Origin: M0108 sp044228795
GTDB lineage: Bacteria > Pseudomonadota > Gammaproteobacteria > Chromatiales > Chromatiaceae
Direction of reading: 5' to 3'
Length of the DNA: 64,000 nucleotides
Assembly (NCBI GenBank): GCA_044228795.1
Contig: JBGAUE010000018.1
Location: 1-64,000 of the forward strand
The number at the start of each line of letters is the position of its first letter. The stretch's first letter is position 1. The position numbers and the translations under genes are program-made. The notes under the pieces are model-generated. The model searched no databases and had not been told where the DNA came from. It was given only the letters and a program-made list of their open reading frames with translations. Below are positions 1 through 9,138 of this stretch, piece by piece.

Positions 1-69
1 GCGCGTCTGCGTTCCGTTTGCATTTCATGACGCTATTATACCAGCGTTATGGCAATACTTACTGAAGTC

Positions 70-906
70 TTAGTAACCGGCGGATTTCACCCTGAATAAG
101 CGAGAAAGCCATCCCACCCTTTTTTGGGAGCGCCTGCCGGTTCCCTGCCAGGCGGGTCCCCCGAGACCAGGGGGGGGGATGACTCCTGCTGGGTCAAGAT
201 TTCCCACGATTGCCTGGGGGCGATCCATCACCAGGCGCTCCGCCTCCTCCGGCCCTACCCATTTTGCCGCTGCCTCGCGTCCCTCCGCCAGCAAGGGGGG
301 GCGACGATGGTAATGATGGGCATCCGTGGCCAGGAGATGCACCAGACCGTCGTCCAGGAAACGCTCCGCCCAGTATTGGGGCTCATCGCGGAAACGCCCA
401 GTAACAGCACCCGCGGTCACCTGTATCCAAGCGCCTTGGCGTGCGGCCTCCACGAACCAGCCATAATGCTTGTCATCCAACCAGGTCAGTCGCTCCGGGT
501 GAGTGATGACAGGTATAAAGCCTGCGGACAGGACATCGAAAATCGTATCCAAAAAGCGGGGCGGTACCGTGTGATGGGGTGGTTCGAAAAGAAAGTAGCG
601 TGAGCCGTGCAGGGAGGGAAAGCGCCCGGATTTCAGGCCCTCCAGGAGTTCCGGGACCAGTTGGATATCGGCGCCGGTCGTGATCTCCAGGGGTATGCCG
701 GCCTCCCGCAGATGACCGCGAAAGGCGTCGACTGCGGTTGAGATAGAGCCAGAATTGTTCTCAAAAAGCCCGGGGTAAATGTGCGGGGTGCAGGCCGTCA
801 GGGTGATGCCGTCCGCGACGGCGATGCGGGCCATCTCCAGCGCGGTTTCAAGGTCCGTTGGACCGTCGTCAATGCCGGGTAGCATATGGCAGTGCAGGTC
901 GATCAT
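70..906 (-). CDS. CpsB/CapC-family PHP-domain tyrosine-protein phosphatase
   Basis: The 278-residue product opens with MIDLHCHMLPGIDDGP, whose H-x-H and following acidic residues are the first metal-binding motif of PHP-fold phosphatases. Later motifs THPERL and ATDAHHYH supply further metal-ligand histidines and aspartate. Known members of this CpsB/CapC/YwqE family are Mn-dependent and dephosphorylate bacterial tyrosine kinases that control capsule or exopolysaccharide chain length. The gene lies 125 bases downstream of nrdA on the same strand. No tyrosine kinase is visible here; a partner could lie beyond the left edge or act in trans with the polysaccharide operon at 14612-25167. The C-terminal tail is Pro/Gly-rich and encoded partly by a run of nine G on the plus strand (170-178). 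Family call is firm, substrate is inferred. Confidence 0.85.
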   Translation of the reverse strand: MIDLHCHMLPGIDDGPTDLETALEMARIAVADGITLTACTPHIYPGLFENNSGSISTAVDAFRGHLREAGIPLEITTGADIQLVPELLEGLKSGRFPSLHGSRYFLFEPPHHTVPPRFLDTIFDVLSAGFIPVITHPERLTWLDDKHYGWFVEAARQGAWIQVTAGAVTGRFRDEPQYWAERFLDDGLVHLLATDAHHYHRRPPLLAEGREAAAKWVGPEEAERLVMDRPQAIVGNLDPAGVIPPPGLGGPAWQGTGRRSQKRVGWLSRLFRVKSAGY

Positions 907-1031
907 GGGGCTAGTTTGGGAGCCTGAAACTATCTAGTTGATTCAAGGTATCTATGGCCTGCGGGCTCAGGATCAAGCCTGCTTTGGCAAGCAGGCCGAG
1001 GGTAGTCCAGAAAGCCTGGTCCTGCACCCTG

Positions 1032-3944
1032 CTACTGACATGATTCGCACTCTGGATCGAGAATGGAGCAGGCCTTAGGGGCCTCGGCCTTGCCGGCGGT
1101 CCTGGTGGCGAGGTAATTACCGCCGACGGCCCCAACGGTGCGGTTGGCCCGGTTGGCATCCGCCATGGTGGACTTCTCGACATGGGTGGCGCCCATGGAG
1201 CGGAGATAGTAGGTCGTCTTGAGGCCGCGCACCCAGGCCAGCTTGTAGAGGTTGTCGAGCTTCTTGCCATTGGGCTCGCTCATGTAGAGGTTGAGGCTCT
1301 GGGCCTGGTCGAGCCATTTCTGGCGGCGGCTGCCGGCCTCCACCAGCCAGCGGGCGTCGATCTCGAAGGCGGTAGCGTAGAGTGCCTTGAGTTCCCCGGG
1401 AATGCGGTCGATGGCCTGGACCGAGCCATCGAAGTACTTGAGGTCATTGACCATCACCGCATCCCAGAGGCCCAGTCCCTTGAGGTCCTGGACCAGGTAG
1501 GGATTGACGACCGTAAACTCGCCGGAGAGGTTCGACTTGACGAAGAGATTTTGGTAGGTCGGCTCGATGGACTGGCTGACGCCGACGATGTTGGAGATGG
1601 TCGCCGTGGGGGCTATGGCCATGCAGTTGGAGTTACGCATGCCGACCTGGAGCACCCGTGCGCGCAGGGTCGCCCAGTCCCGGGTCTGGCTCTGGTCCAT
1701 CTGCAGGAAGCCGCCGCGGCCGGCTTGCAATAGATCAATGGAGTCCAGGGGCAGGATACCCTGGCTCCAGAGGCTGCCCTCGAAACTGGAGTAGCGGCCG
1801 CGTTCCTCGGCCAGATCGGTGGAGGCGCTGATGGCATGGTAGGCAATGGCCTCCATGCTCTCGTCGGCGAACTGGACCGCCTCCTGGCTGGCGTAAGGGA
1901 TACGCAATTTGTAGAGGGCGTCCTGAAAGCCCATGAGGCCCAGCCCTACGGGCCGGTGGCGCAGGTTGGAGCGCCGCGCCTGGGGGACGTTGTAGAAGTT
2001 GTAATCGATGACGTTGTCGAGCATGCGCATGGCAGTCGTGACCGTGCGCTGGAGCTTGACGTTGTCCAGGCCCTTAGCACCGACGTGAGCGGCCAGGTTT
2101 ACCGATCCCAGATTGCAGACGGCTATCTCCTGGTCGTTGGTGTGCAGGGTGATCTCGGTGCAGAGATTGGAACTGTGGACCCGACCGGCGTGCTGATTGG
2201 TGTAACGCAGATTGCAGGGATCCTTGAAGGCGACCCAGGGATGGCCGGTTTCGAACAGCATGGCCAGCATCTTGCGCCAAAGGTCTACGGCCCTGAGTTT
2301 TTTGCTCACCTTCATCTCGCCCCGGGCCGCGCGTTCCTCGTAGGCGTTGTAGGCGACCTCGAAGGCCTGACCGGTAAGGTCATGCAGGTCTGGCGTCTCG
2401 TCGGGGGAAAAGAGGGTCCAGTCGCCATCCTCCGCCACCCGCTTCATAAAGAGATCCGGCACCCAGTTGGCGGTGTTCATGTCGTGGGTGCGGCGGCGCT
2501 CGTCGCCGGTGTTTTTGCGCAGGTCGAGGAATTCCTCGATGTCGATGTGCCAGGTCTCCAAATAGGCACAGACCGCTCCCTTGCGCTTGCCGCCCTGGTT
2601 GACCGCCACGGCGGTATCGTTGGCGACCTTGAGAAAGGGCACTACGCCTTGGCTGCGGCCGTTGGTGCCCTTGATGTGGGCGCCCATGCCGCGCACCCGG
2701 GACCAGTCGTTGCCCAGGCCACCCGCGAATTTGGAGAGCAGGGCATTGTCCTTAATGGCACCGTAAATGCCGTCGAGATCGTCCGGCACCGTGGTGAGGT
2801 AGCAAGAAGAGAGTTGGGGCCTCAGGGTGCCGGAGTTGAAAAGGGTGGGGGTAGAACTCATGAAATCGAAACTGGACAGGAGTTCGTAGAATTCGATGGC
2901 TCGCTCCTCACGGTCGATTTCATTGATGGCCAGGCCCATAGCGACACGCATAAAGAAGGCTTGAGGTAGTTCAAAGCGCAGCCCCCCCGCCGTGTGGATG
3001 AAGTAGCGGTCATAGAGGGTCTGAAGGCCAAGGTAGGTGAACTGGAGGTCACGCTCGGGTTGGAGGGCGGCGCCCAAGCGAGCCAGGTCAAACTGGCCAA
3101 GGCGGCGGTCGACAAGTTCCAGGTCGCCGGCCTGTTTGATATAGGCGACGAAGTAATCCGCATAGCGTTCGGCGAGGTCCGCCTGGGTTTCAGCGCCCAG
3201 ATTTAGCCCCAGGAAGCCGAGGGCCTCGCGTCGCAGGATGTCGAGGAGCAGGCGGGCGGCGACCTGGCTGTAATCCGGATCCTTTTCGATCAGGGCGCGG
3301 GCGCTCATGACCAGGGCCTGGCCGACGTCGGCCTCGCGGACACCGTCAAAGAGGTTGCGGCAGGTGTCGGTGAGGATGTTCTCGCCAGCGACGGCATCGA
3401 GGCCTCGGCAGGCCTCGTCCAGGAGGCGGCGCATCCGGGCCAGATCCAGGGGGCGGCGGCTGCCGTCGGGGAGGGTGATATGGAGGCCGGGTGCTGGCGC
3501 TGCGCTGACCTCGGACGCGATTGCTGCGGCCCGAGCGGCGCGCTCCCGGGCGCGTTCCTCGCGATAGAGGACATAGTCGCGGGCGACCTTGTGCTCGCCA
3601 GCGCGCATCAGGGCTAGTTCAACCTGATCCTGGATGTCCTCGATGTGGACCGTGCCCCCACCAGGCAGCCGGCGGGTGAGGGCGACGACGACCTGATCCG
3701 TGAGTTCGCGCACCCGCTCGTGAACGCGGCTGGAAACGGCCGCGTTGCCTCCTTCCACGGCGAGGAAGGCCTTGGTCATGGCCACCATGATTTTTGTGGC
3801 GTCGAAGTGGGTGACCTGGCCGTTTCGTCGGATCACCTGGAACTTGCCCGAGGTGAGGGAGTCGATCTCGGTCCGGCTGGTATGGGTATCAGCCGCCATG
3901 ACAGTGGCGGGATTCGGTGCGACGGCGGTCGTGGTGGCGGCCAT
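1032..3944 (-). CDS. nrdA: class I ribonucleoside-diphosphate reductase alpha subunit
   Basis: The 970-residue protein reduces ribonucleoside diphosphates to deoxy forms. Two N-terminal ATP-cone regions are visible (about residues 35-130, starting near QVIRRNGQVTHFDATKI, and about 150-240), the layout of Pseudomonas-type NrdA. Active-site motifs are SSCYLTT, NLCTEITL (Asn, Cys, Glu), AVCNLGSVNL, the radical-transfer tyrosines in KTTYYLRSMG, and the C-terminal redox pair in CSILDPECESCQ. ATG at 3944 is preferred over an in-frame TTG at 3956 because that TTG lies inside the Shine-Dalgarno GAGGA seven bases before the ATG. Upstream lie NrdR boxes and DnaA-like sites. The small subunit gene nrdB is not adjacent: downstream comes a PHP phosphatase. 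Confidence 0.96.
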   Translation of the reverse strand: MAATTTAVAPNPATVMAADTHTSRTEIDSLTSGKFQVIRRNGQVTHFDATKIMVAMTKAFLAVEGGNAAVSSRVHERVRELTDQVVVALTRRLPGGGTVHIEDIQDQVELALMRAGEHKVARDYVLYREERARERAARAAAIASEVSAAPAPGLHITLPDGSRRPLDLARMRRLLDEACRGLDAVAGENILTDTCRNLFDGVREADVGQALVMSARALIEKDPDYSQVAARLLLDILRREALGFLGLNLGAETQADLAERYADYFVAYIKQAGDLELVDRRLGQFDLARLGAALQPERDLQFTYLGLQTLYDRYFIHTAGGLRFELPQAFFMRVAMGLAINEIDREERAIEFYELLSSFDFMSSTPTLFNSGTLRPQLSSCYLTTVPDDLDGIYGAIKDNALLSKFAGGLGNDWSRVRGMGAHIKGTNGRSQGVVPFLKVANDTAVAVNQGGKRKGAVCAYLETWHIDIEEFLDLRKNTGDERRRTHDMNTANWVPDLFMKRVAEDGDWTLFSPDETPDLHDLTGQAFEVAYNAYEERAARGEMKVSKKLRAVDLWRKMLAMLFETGHPWVAFKDPCNLRYTNQHAGRVHSSNLCTEITLHTNDQEIAVCNLGSVNLAAHVGAKGLDNVKLQRTVTTAMRMLDNVIDYNFYNVPQARRSNLRHRPVGLGLMGFQDALYKLRIPYASQEAVQFADESMEAIAYHAISASTDLAEERGRYSSFEGSLWSQGILPLDSIDLLQAGRGGFLQMDQSQTRDWATLRARVLQVGMRNSNCMAIAPTATISNIVGVSQSIEPTYQNLFVKSNLSGEFTVVNPYLVQDLKGLGLWDAVMVNDLKYFDGSVQAIDRIPGELKALYATAFEIDARWLVEAGSRRQKWLDQAQSLNLYMSEPNGKKLDNLYKLAWVRGLKTTYYLRSMGATHVEKSTMADANRANRTVGAVGGNYLATRTAGKAEAPKACSILDPECESCQ

Positions 3945-4055
3945 GGCTATCCTCAAGGATGTGGCAATTGGTTGTGGCAGGGGGTTGTCAAGGCATTGCC
4001 GATCTCTTCCGGGTTATCCGAGGTCTGTGGATGCCCTGGGAGAAATCTCGGGATG

Positions 4056-4071
4056 GCACAATATCCAGGGT
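4056..4071. promoter_or_regulatory. NrdR box 1 (proximal)
   Basis: GCACAATATCCAGGGT matches 12 of 16 positions of the NrdR-box consensus ACACWATATATWGTGT. It covers the proposed nrdA -10 element. NrdR represses ribonucleotide reductase genes and binds two such boxes about three helical turns apart, which is the arrangement seen here. Confidence 0.7.
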
Positions 4072-4087
4072 TAGCCATTACAGTCAA
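4060..4087 (-). promoter_or_regulatory. predicted sigma70 promoter of nrdA
   Basis: Read on the minus strand, TTGACT (4087-4082) and GATATT (4065-4060) are separated by 16 bases. The -35 matches five of six and the -10 four of six consensus positions. The -35 sits between the two NrdR boxes and the -10 inside box 1, so NrdR occupancy would block the polymerase. Confidence 0.55.
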
Positions 4088-4103
4088 CCACTAGATATTG
4101 TGG
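4088..4103. promoter_or_regulatory. NrdR box 2 (distal)
   Basis: CCACTAGATATTGTGG matches 13 of 16 NrdR-box positions. It starts 32 bases from box 1 with a 16-base gap, the helical spacing typical of paired NrdR sites, and lies directly upstream of the proposed -35 of nrdA. Confidence 0.75.
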
Positions 4104-4314
4104 AAAAGGCTTGCGAGAGGTGGATAGGCTGTGGATGGCCTGTGGATAGGATCTGATGCGAAGGCACCCGGACCGGCTCTGCCGCCAACAGTGGCTAGGC
4201 CTGGCGGGGGGGGGTAAATTGTGGATAAAACAACCCTTGTCGCCATGGACGCTATTGGGTTCCGGTCCCCGAATAATCACCGCTCTAGTAAACACAAAAG
4301 CTGGCCATGGCGGG

Positions 4315-4320
4315 TATAAT
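4315..4320 (+). promoter_or_regulatory. -10 element of the CBS-pair gene
   Basis: A perfect TATAAT lies 94 bases before the ATG at 4414. No good -35 is visible at the proper distance, so only the -10 is called. Confidence 0.4.
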
Positions 4321-4413
4321 CCGGCGACGATCGAGGGGGAGGAGCGGTGAATTCCCAGCAGGGGACCACCGGAACGTTTGAAATCCACAAAAATCCAACG
4401 GAGACCTGATTCC

Positions 4414-4878
4414 ATGCAAGTCAGAGACGTCATGAACAAATCGGTGCGGTCGGTGCGGCCCGACATGAAGGTGATGGAAGTTGCCTCCCTGATGTGCCTT
4501 TACCGCTATCACGGCCTGCCGGTGACGGAAGAGGATGGTACTCTCATTGGCTTCATCGCCGAGAAGGACCTGCTCCACCGGCTCTTCCCCACCTTTGAGC
4601 GCCTGATGGAGGAGGGCCTGGGTAATGTGGATCTCGACATGGAAATGGGCAGGTACTCTGAAGTGCTCGACCTCTATGTGTCCGATCTCATGACCCGCAG
4701 TCCCATCGCGGTGACCCCGGATATGCATGTGTTGCGGGCTACGACCATCATGGTCCGCAACAGATTTCGCCGCATCCCGGTGGCCGAGAATGGCATCCTG
4801 GTGGGCGTCTTGAGTTTGGGTGATGTCCACAAGGCCATCTTTCATGCCAACGTGGCGGGCACCCTGAAAACTAAGTAG
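4414..4878 (+). CDS. CBS-pair domain protein
   Basis: The 154-residue protein consists of two tandem CBS domains and almost nothing else. The first begins MQVRDVMNKSVRSVRPD and contains GLPVTEEDGTLIGFIAEKDL; the second contains VSDLMTRSPIAVTPDM and RRIPVAENGILVGVLSLGDV. CBS pairs bind adenine nucleotides and usually report energy status to a partner protein; stand-alone pairs have no assigned partner. ATG at 4414 has GGAG ten bases upstream; an in-frame TTG at 4378 lacks a site. The gene is divergent from nrdA and followed by cytochrome c4 after about 190 bases, probably under its own promoter. Confidence 0.85.
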   Translation: MQVRDVMNKSVRSVRPDMKVMEVASLMCLYRYHGLPVTEEDGTLIGFIAEKDLLHRLFPTFERLMEEGLGNVDLDMEMGRYSEVLDLYVSDLMTRSPIAVTPDMHVLRATTIMVRNRFRRIPVAENGILVGVLSLGDVHKAIFHANVAGTLKTK

Positions 4879-5066
4879 CCAGAGGCTGGCCCGAGACCCC
4901 GCCTGGCCCCGGGCGAGGTCCAGGGAAACCCGAAGGTGAGGGCCTGGATCCCTCAGACTGGAAGTGCATATCTAGCCCGAGGCTTGCTAGCCAGGTTTTC
5001 AATTCGCGATTGCACGTGGCGCGAGTCCATCGAGGGTTCATCATCCGGATCTTTAGGAGGCGAAGT

Positions 5067-5870
5067 ATGAAGACGCGGATTGCCCATGGGTTACGCAGGC
5101 TGGCCCTGGCGAGTTTGGCATTTGTCCTCTTGACGGGTCTCTTGGCCGCATCCACCCCCGCGGAGGTCGCGCTGGCTGAGTATGAGGAGATCATGGCCCT
5201 GACACCGAATTTTGCCAACGGCCACAAGGCCTACATCACCTGCGCCGTTTGTCACAGGCCCGAGGGCTGGGGTACCCTCGATGGGACCTATCCTCAAATC
5301 GCGGGTCAACACAGAACGGTTATCATCAAGCAGTTGGCCGATATTCGGGCGCGCAACCGGGATAACCCCCTCATGTATCCCTTTTCGGTACCGCGTGTCT
5401 TGGGTGGTCCCCAGAATATCGCTGACGTGGCGGCCTATGTGTCTCAGCTCCCCATGAATCCCCAAAACGGGGTAGGGCCGGGTACCGACCTCGAGCTGGG
5501 CGCCCAGCTGTACAAGGACAATTGCGTCAAGTGTCATGGCGAGGGGGGGCAGGGGGACGAGCAGGAGCATACGCCGGCGATCGCGGGCCAGCATTTCAAT
5601 TACCTGGTCCGCCAGTTCGATGCGATTCGCGACGGTAGACGCAGGAACTCGGATCCCAAGATGGTTGAACAGATCAAGGGTTTTGCGCCGCGCGAGGCAA
5701 TGGCGGTGCTGGACTATACTTCGCGTTTGCGTCCACCGGCCGAACGTCTCGGTATGGCGGATTGGCGAAACCCGGACTTTCGGGGCTATGTGTATCCGAC
5801 GCCCCCCGGGCCCGCCCCGTCCTCTCCCATGACCCAACCTCCGGCCCTTCCCATTCCAACTCAGCCGTGA
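5067..5870 (+). CDS. diheme cytochrome c4 family protein
   Basis: The 267-residue product has a signal peptide (basic MKTRIAHGLRR, then a hydrophobic stretch to about residue 29) and two heme c sites, CAVCH at 59-63 and CVKCH at 153-157. The repeated IAGQH motif after each heme is typical of the two-domain cytochrome c4 family, periplasmic electron carriers to terminal oxidases. After the second domain is an unusual Pro-rich tail of about 28 residues (PTPPGPAPSSPM and onward), making the protein longer than the usual 200-210 residues. TAGGAGG lies six bases before the ATG. The mrp operon starts 70 bases downstream on the same strand, so co-transcription is possible. Confidence 0.88.
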   Translation: MKTRIAHGLRRLALASLAFVLLTGLLAASTPAEVALAEYEEIMALTPNFANGHKAYITCAVCHRPEGWGTLDGTYPQIAGQHRTVIIKQLADIRARNRDNPLMYPFSVPRVLGGPQNIADVAAYVSQLPMNPQNGVGPGTDLELGAQLYKDNCVKCHGEGGQGDEQEHTPAIAGQHFNYLVRQFDAIRDGRRRNSDPKMVEQIKGFAPREAMAVLDYTSRLRPPAERLGMADWRNPDFRGYVYPTPPGPAPSSPMTQPPALPIPTQP

Positions 5871-5940
5871 TCAGGATAATGGCTTCCTCAGCGTTTGACC
5901 CCGGGGTTTGCGCCGGGGCCGGTGGCGCCTTCCCGCCGGG

Positions 5941-8805
5941 ATGCTGGGAAGGTGGCACGAGGTTGCTCCCCTCGTGACCCTGTTGTTCGTCGTCCTGTTG
6001 CCCTTCCTAGGGGCGATAGGGGTGGCCTGGGGCAGCAAGCTGGGCCGGTCCGCCGCCATTCTCCTCAGCTTTCTGGTCGTTCTGGCCGCGATCATCCTCA
6101 TACTTTCTCTCCTGGATCCCCTGGTGGCGGGGGAGACGCTCATTGAGCGCTTCGCCTGGCTGCCATCCGTAGGGCTAGAGATCGCCTTTCGCCTGGACGG
6201 CCTGGGCCTCCTCTTTGCCGGCCTCATCCTCGGTATTGGTGGCCTGGTCATCCTCTATGCCCGCTATTACCTGTCCGAACAGGACAGCCTGGGGCGTCTC
6301 TACGCCTATCTGTTGTTGTTCATGGGCGCCATGCTGGGGGTGGTGCTGTCGGAAAATCTGATTCAGATGCTGGTGTTCTGGGAACTGACCAGTCTGAGCT
6401 CTTTCCTGCTCATCGGTTACTGGCGTCAGCGCGAGGATGCCCGCACGGGCGCCCGCATGGCCCTGGCGATTACCGGCGCTGGTGGTCTGGCTCTCTTTGG
6501 CGGCCTGCTACTCCTGGGCCGGATGACGGGAAGTTATGATCTAAGCATCGTCCTGGCCTCGGGGGATCTCATCCGCGCCCACCCCCTTTATGGGCCGACC
6601 CTGCTTCTGATCCTGCTCGGGGTCTTCACCAAATCGGCCCAGTTTCCATTGCACTTCTGGCTACCCCATGCCATGGCGGCGCCCACCCCCGTGTCGAGCT
6701 ATCTGCATTCGGCGACCATGGTCAAGGCCGGGGTCTTCCTGCTAGCGCGGCTCTTTCCGGCCCTCTCGGGGACCTGGGAATGGAACTATGTCGTGACGGG
6801 GTTTGGCATGATGACCTTGCTGACCGGTGCCGTCATCGCCCTCTTTCAGCACGATCTCAAGGGCCTGCTGGCCTATTCCACCATCAGTCACCTGGGGCTG
6901 ATCACGGTCCTCTTTGGCATCGGCACCCCTCTGGCGGCGGTGGCGGGGGTGTTTCACATCATCAACCATGCAATCTTCAAGGCGGGCCTCTTTATGGCCG
7001 CCGGCATCATCGACCACGAGACCGGTACTCGTGATATGAGGCGCATCAATGGACTATGGCACTCGATGCCCTACACGGGCTCCCTGGCCATGGTAGCGGC
7101 CTCGGCCATGGCCGGCGTGCCTCTCTTCAATGGCTTTCTGTCGAAGGAGATGTTCTTCGGCGAGACCGCCGCAATTGCGGGGGCCATGCCGCTCGGTTGG
7201 CTGGTGCCAGTGGCGGCCACTCTCGCCGGGGCTTTTGCCGTGGCCTATTCGCTGCGCTTTGTTCACGACGTCTTTTTCAATGGAAAACCGGTAAATTTGC
7301 CAAGGCAGCCTCATGAACCGCCGCACTGGATGCGGGTGCCGGTGGAGATTCTGGTCGTTCTCTGTCTTCTGGTGGGCATAGCCCCGAGCCTGACCGTGGA
7401 ACCCATCCTGAAACTGGCGGCGGGGGCCGTCCTCCAGGCGCCACTGCCCAACCATGACCTGGCTCTCTGGCATGGCTTCAGCCCCGCCGTCTTCATGAGC
7501 CTCATCGCCATGATTGGCGGCATCTTCATCTATGCCGCGCGCAAACCCCTCTATGCCGGGTGGGATCGAGTGGGGGATCGGCTTGATGCCCGGCGAGGCT
7601 ATTACCGGGCACTTAACACCCTGATCGGTCTGGCTCAGGGCGTTACCGCCTGGCTGGGCAAGGGCTCCCTGCAACGCCTGGTGGCGACCTTCCTCATCGC
7701 GGCTTTGGTACTGGGAACCGCGGGTTGGCTTGGTTCGGGCTCCTCCTTGAGGGGGTCCTTGTCCCTGCTGCCCCTCGACATTGTCAGCCTGGTGGCCAGT
7801 GTCATCTTAGTTGGGGCCGCCCTAGGGACCCTGATCTGGCATTGCCAGCGCCTCCTAGCCCTCATCCTCCTGGGTGCCGTCGGCCTGATGGTCTCGCTGA
7901 TTTTCGTCATGTTCTCCGCCCCCGATCTGGCCTTGACCCAGTTGTCTGTCGAGGTGGTGACCGTGATTCTGCTGTTGCTGGCCCTTTTTTTCCTCCCCCA
8001 GACCTCGCGCCCCGAGACGCATCGCCTCCGCCGTATCCGGGATCTGGTCGTGGCGTTGTTCTCGGGTCTCGGCATGAGCATCCTGACCTGGGCAATCCTG
8101 ACCCGGCCCTACGAGAGCATCGCCGGGTATTTCCTGGAAAACAGCGTACCGGGTGGCGGTGGTCACAACGTGGTCAATGTCATACTGGTGGATTTTCGTG
8201 GCTTCGATACCCTGGGCGAGATCACGGTCCTGGTGCTGGCGGGTCTGGCCATCCACGCCATGCTGGAGAATCTTCACCTCGTGGGCCAGGCCGGCGATGG
8301 AATGGGCCGGGCGTGGCATCAGGACGCGCATCCCGTCCTCCTGTCGGCGCTGGCGCGCCTGGTGTTGCCCCTGACCTTGCTGGTGGCCGTCTATTTACTG
8401 CTGCGGGGTCATAACCTGCCGGGTGGGGGCTTTATCGCGGGCCTCGTCACGGCCATTGCCCTCATCTTGATGTATCTCGCCAATGGCGTGGCCTGGACCC
8501 AGGATCGCTTGCCGGGAAATATGCAGCCCGTAATGGGAGTGGGCCTGCTCATTGCCACCCTCACGGGCCTGGCGAGCATCCTCTTAGGCTATCCCTATCT
8601 GACGACCAGCTTCGGCTATTTCGACTGGCCCTTGGTAGGTGAATTCGAGTGGGCCTCCGCCATGATCTTTGATCTGGGCGTTTGGCTGGTCGTGGTGGGG
8701 ACGACCTTGCTGATCCTCATCCACTTGGGCTTGAAACACGATGCCACCCGAGAGGCCCAGGCTGGCGTGCCGCAGGCTGCGACCGACTTGGGAGAGGGGC
8801 ACTGA
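5941..8805 (+). CDS. mrpA: Mrp cation/proton antiporter subunit A-B fusion
   Basis: This about 954-residue membrane protein is the largest subunit of the multi-gene Mrp (Mnh) Na+/H+ antiporter. Residues about 100-400 are a complex I-like proton-translocating domain (motifs ENLIQMLVFWELTSLSS, LHFWLPHAMAAPTPVSS, LKGLLAYSTISHLG). The MrpA-specific C-terminal domain follows, and the last about 170 residues (RGHNLPGGGFIAGLVTAIA) match MrpB, so A and B are fused as in group-2 Mrp systems. ATG 5941 lacks a good ribosome site; GTG at 5974, giving VTLLFVVLLPFLGA, has GAGG upstream and could be the true start. It abuts the C subunit with no gap. Confidence 0.93.
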   Translation: MLGRWHEVAPLVTLLFVVLLPFLGAIGVAWGSKLGRSAAILLSFLVVLAAIILILSLLDPLVAGETLIERFAWLPSVGLEIAFRLDGLGLLFAGLILGIGGLVILYARYYLSEQDSLGRLYAYLLLFMGAMLGVVLSENLIQMLVFWELTSLSSFLLIGYWRQREDARTGARMALAITGAGGLALFGGLLLLGRMTGSYDLSIVLASGDLIRAHPLYGPTLLLILLGVFTKSAQFPLHFWLPHAMAAPTPVSSYLHSATMVKAGVFLLARLFPALSGTWEWNYVVTGFGMMTLLTGAVIALFQHDLKGLLAYSTISHLGLITVLFGIGTPLAAVAGVFHIINHAIFKAGLFMAAGIIDHETGTRDMRRINGLWHSMPYTGSLAMVAASAMAGVPLFNGFLSKEMFFGETAAIAGAMPLGWLVPVAATLAGAFAVAYSLRFVHDVFFNGKPVNLPRQPHEPPHWMRVPVEILVVLCLLVGIAPSLTVEPILKLAAGAVLQAPLPNHDLALWHGFSPAVFMSLIAMIGGIFIYAARKPLYAGWDRVGDRLDARRGYYRALNTLIGLAQGVTAWLGKGSLQRLVATFLIAALVLGTAGWLGSGSSLRGSLSLLPLDIVSLVASVILVGAALGTLIWHCQRLLALILLGAVGLMVSLIFVMFSAPDLALTQLSVEVVTVILLLLALFFLPQTSRPETHRLRRIRDLVVALFSGLGMSILTWAILTRPYESIAGYFLENSVPGGGGHNVVNVILVDFRGFDTLGEITVLVLAGLAIHAMLENLHLVGQAGDGMGRAWHQDAHPVLLSALARLVLPLTLLVAVYLLLRGHNLPGGGFIAGLVTAIALILMYLANGVAWTQDRLPGNMQPVMGVGLLIATLTGLASILLGYPYLTTSFGYFDWPLVGEFEWASAMIFDLGVWLVVVGTTLLILIHLGLKHDATREAQAGVPQAATDLGEGH

Positions 8806-9138
8806 ATGGAGGCCTTGATCGCCCTTCTGGTCGGCGTACTCACCACCTGTGGTGTCTATTTGCTGCTGCGGGCCCAGACCTTTTCCGTGGTGCTGGGTCT
8901 CACCCTTCTGTCTTACGCGGTCAATCTCTTCCTCTTTGCCTCCGGCCGGCTGGTGGTTGGCCGGCCGCCGGTGATTGGCACCGATCCCTCCGGCTATGCC
9001 GATCCCTTGCCCCAGGCCCTGGTGCTCACCGCCATCGTCATAGGCTTTGCCATGACGGCCTTCGTCATCCTGCTGGCGCTCAAGGCCAGGGCGGAACTAG
9101 GGACCGATCAGGTGGACGGGGAGGCGGGCCATGACTAA
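8806..9138 (+). CDS. mrpC: Mrp antiporter subunit C
   Basis: The 110-residue protein is a NuoK-like subunit with three predicted membrane helices and the family sequence RPPVIGTDPSGYADPLPQALVLTAIVIG. The start codon follows the stop of the A-B fusion without a gap, and the 3' end overlaps mrpD by eight bases, indicating translational coupling. It forms part of the membrane antiporter complex together with A, B and D. Confidence 0.93.
   Translation: MEALIALLVGVLTTCGVYLLLRAQTFSVVLGLTLLSYAVNLFLFASGRLVVGRPPVIGTDPSGYADPLPQALVLTAIVIGFAMTAFVILLALKARAELGTDQVDGEAGHD

Larger units (their letters stand above)
4026..4228. promoter_or_regulatory. cluster of DnaA-box-like sites upstream of nrdA
   Basis: TGTGGATAA at 4220-4228 is a perfect DnaA box (reverse complement of TTATCCACA). 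TGTGGATAG at 4141-4149 has one mismatch, and TGTGGATGG at 4130-4138 and TGTGGATGC at 4026-4034 have two. In E. coli DnaA binds the nrdAB promoter, so this cluster may couple dNTP supply to replication initiation. The whole 3945-4413 interval carries no gene; besides these sites it holds the NrdR boxes, a nine-G run (4206-4214) and the promoter of the CBS gene. Confidence 0.6.

Noticed and set aside
1836..2969. Long open frame antisense to nrdA
   Set aside because: Such frames are common opposite high-GC genes; no start signals and no family similarity, while nrdA is certain.
5952..5966. sigma54-like TGGCACGAGGTTGC
   Set aside because: The spacing between the two elements is one base short of the strict sigma54 spacing, and it lies inside the mrpA start region.
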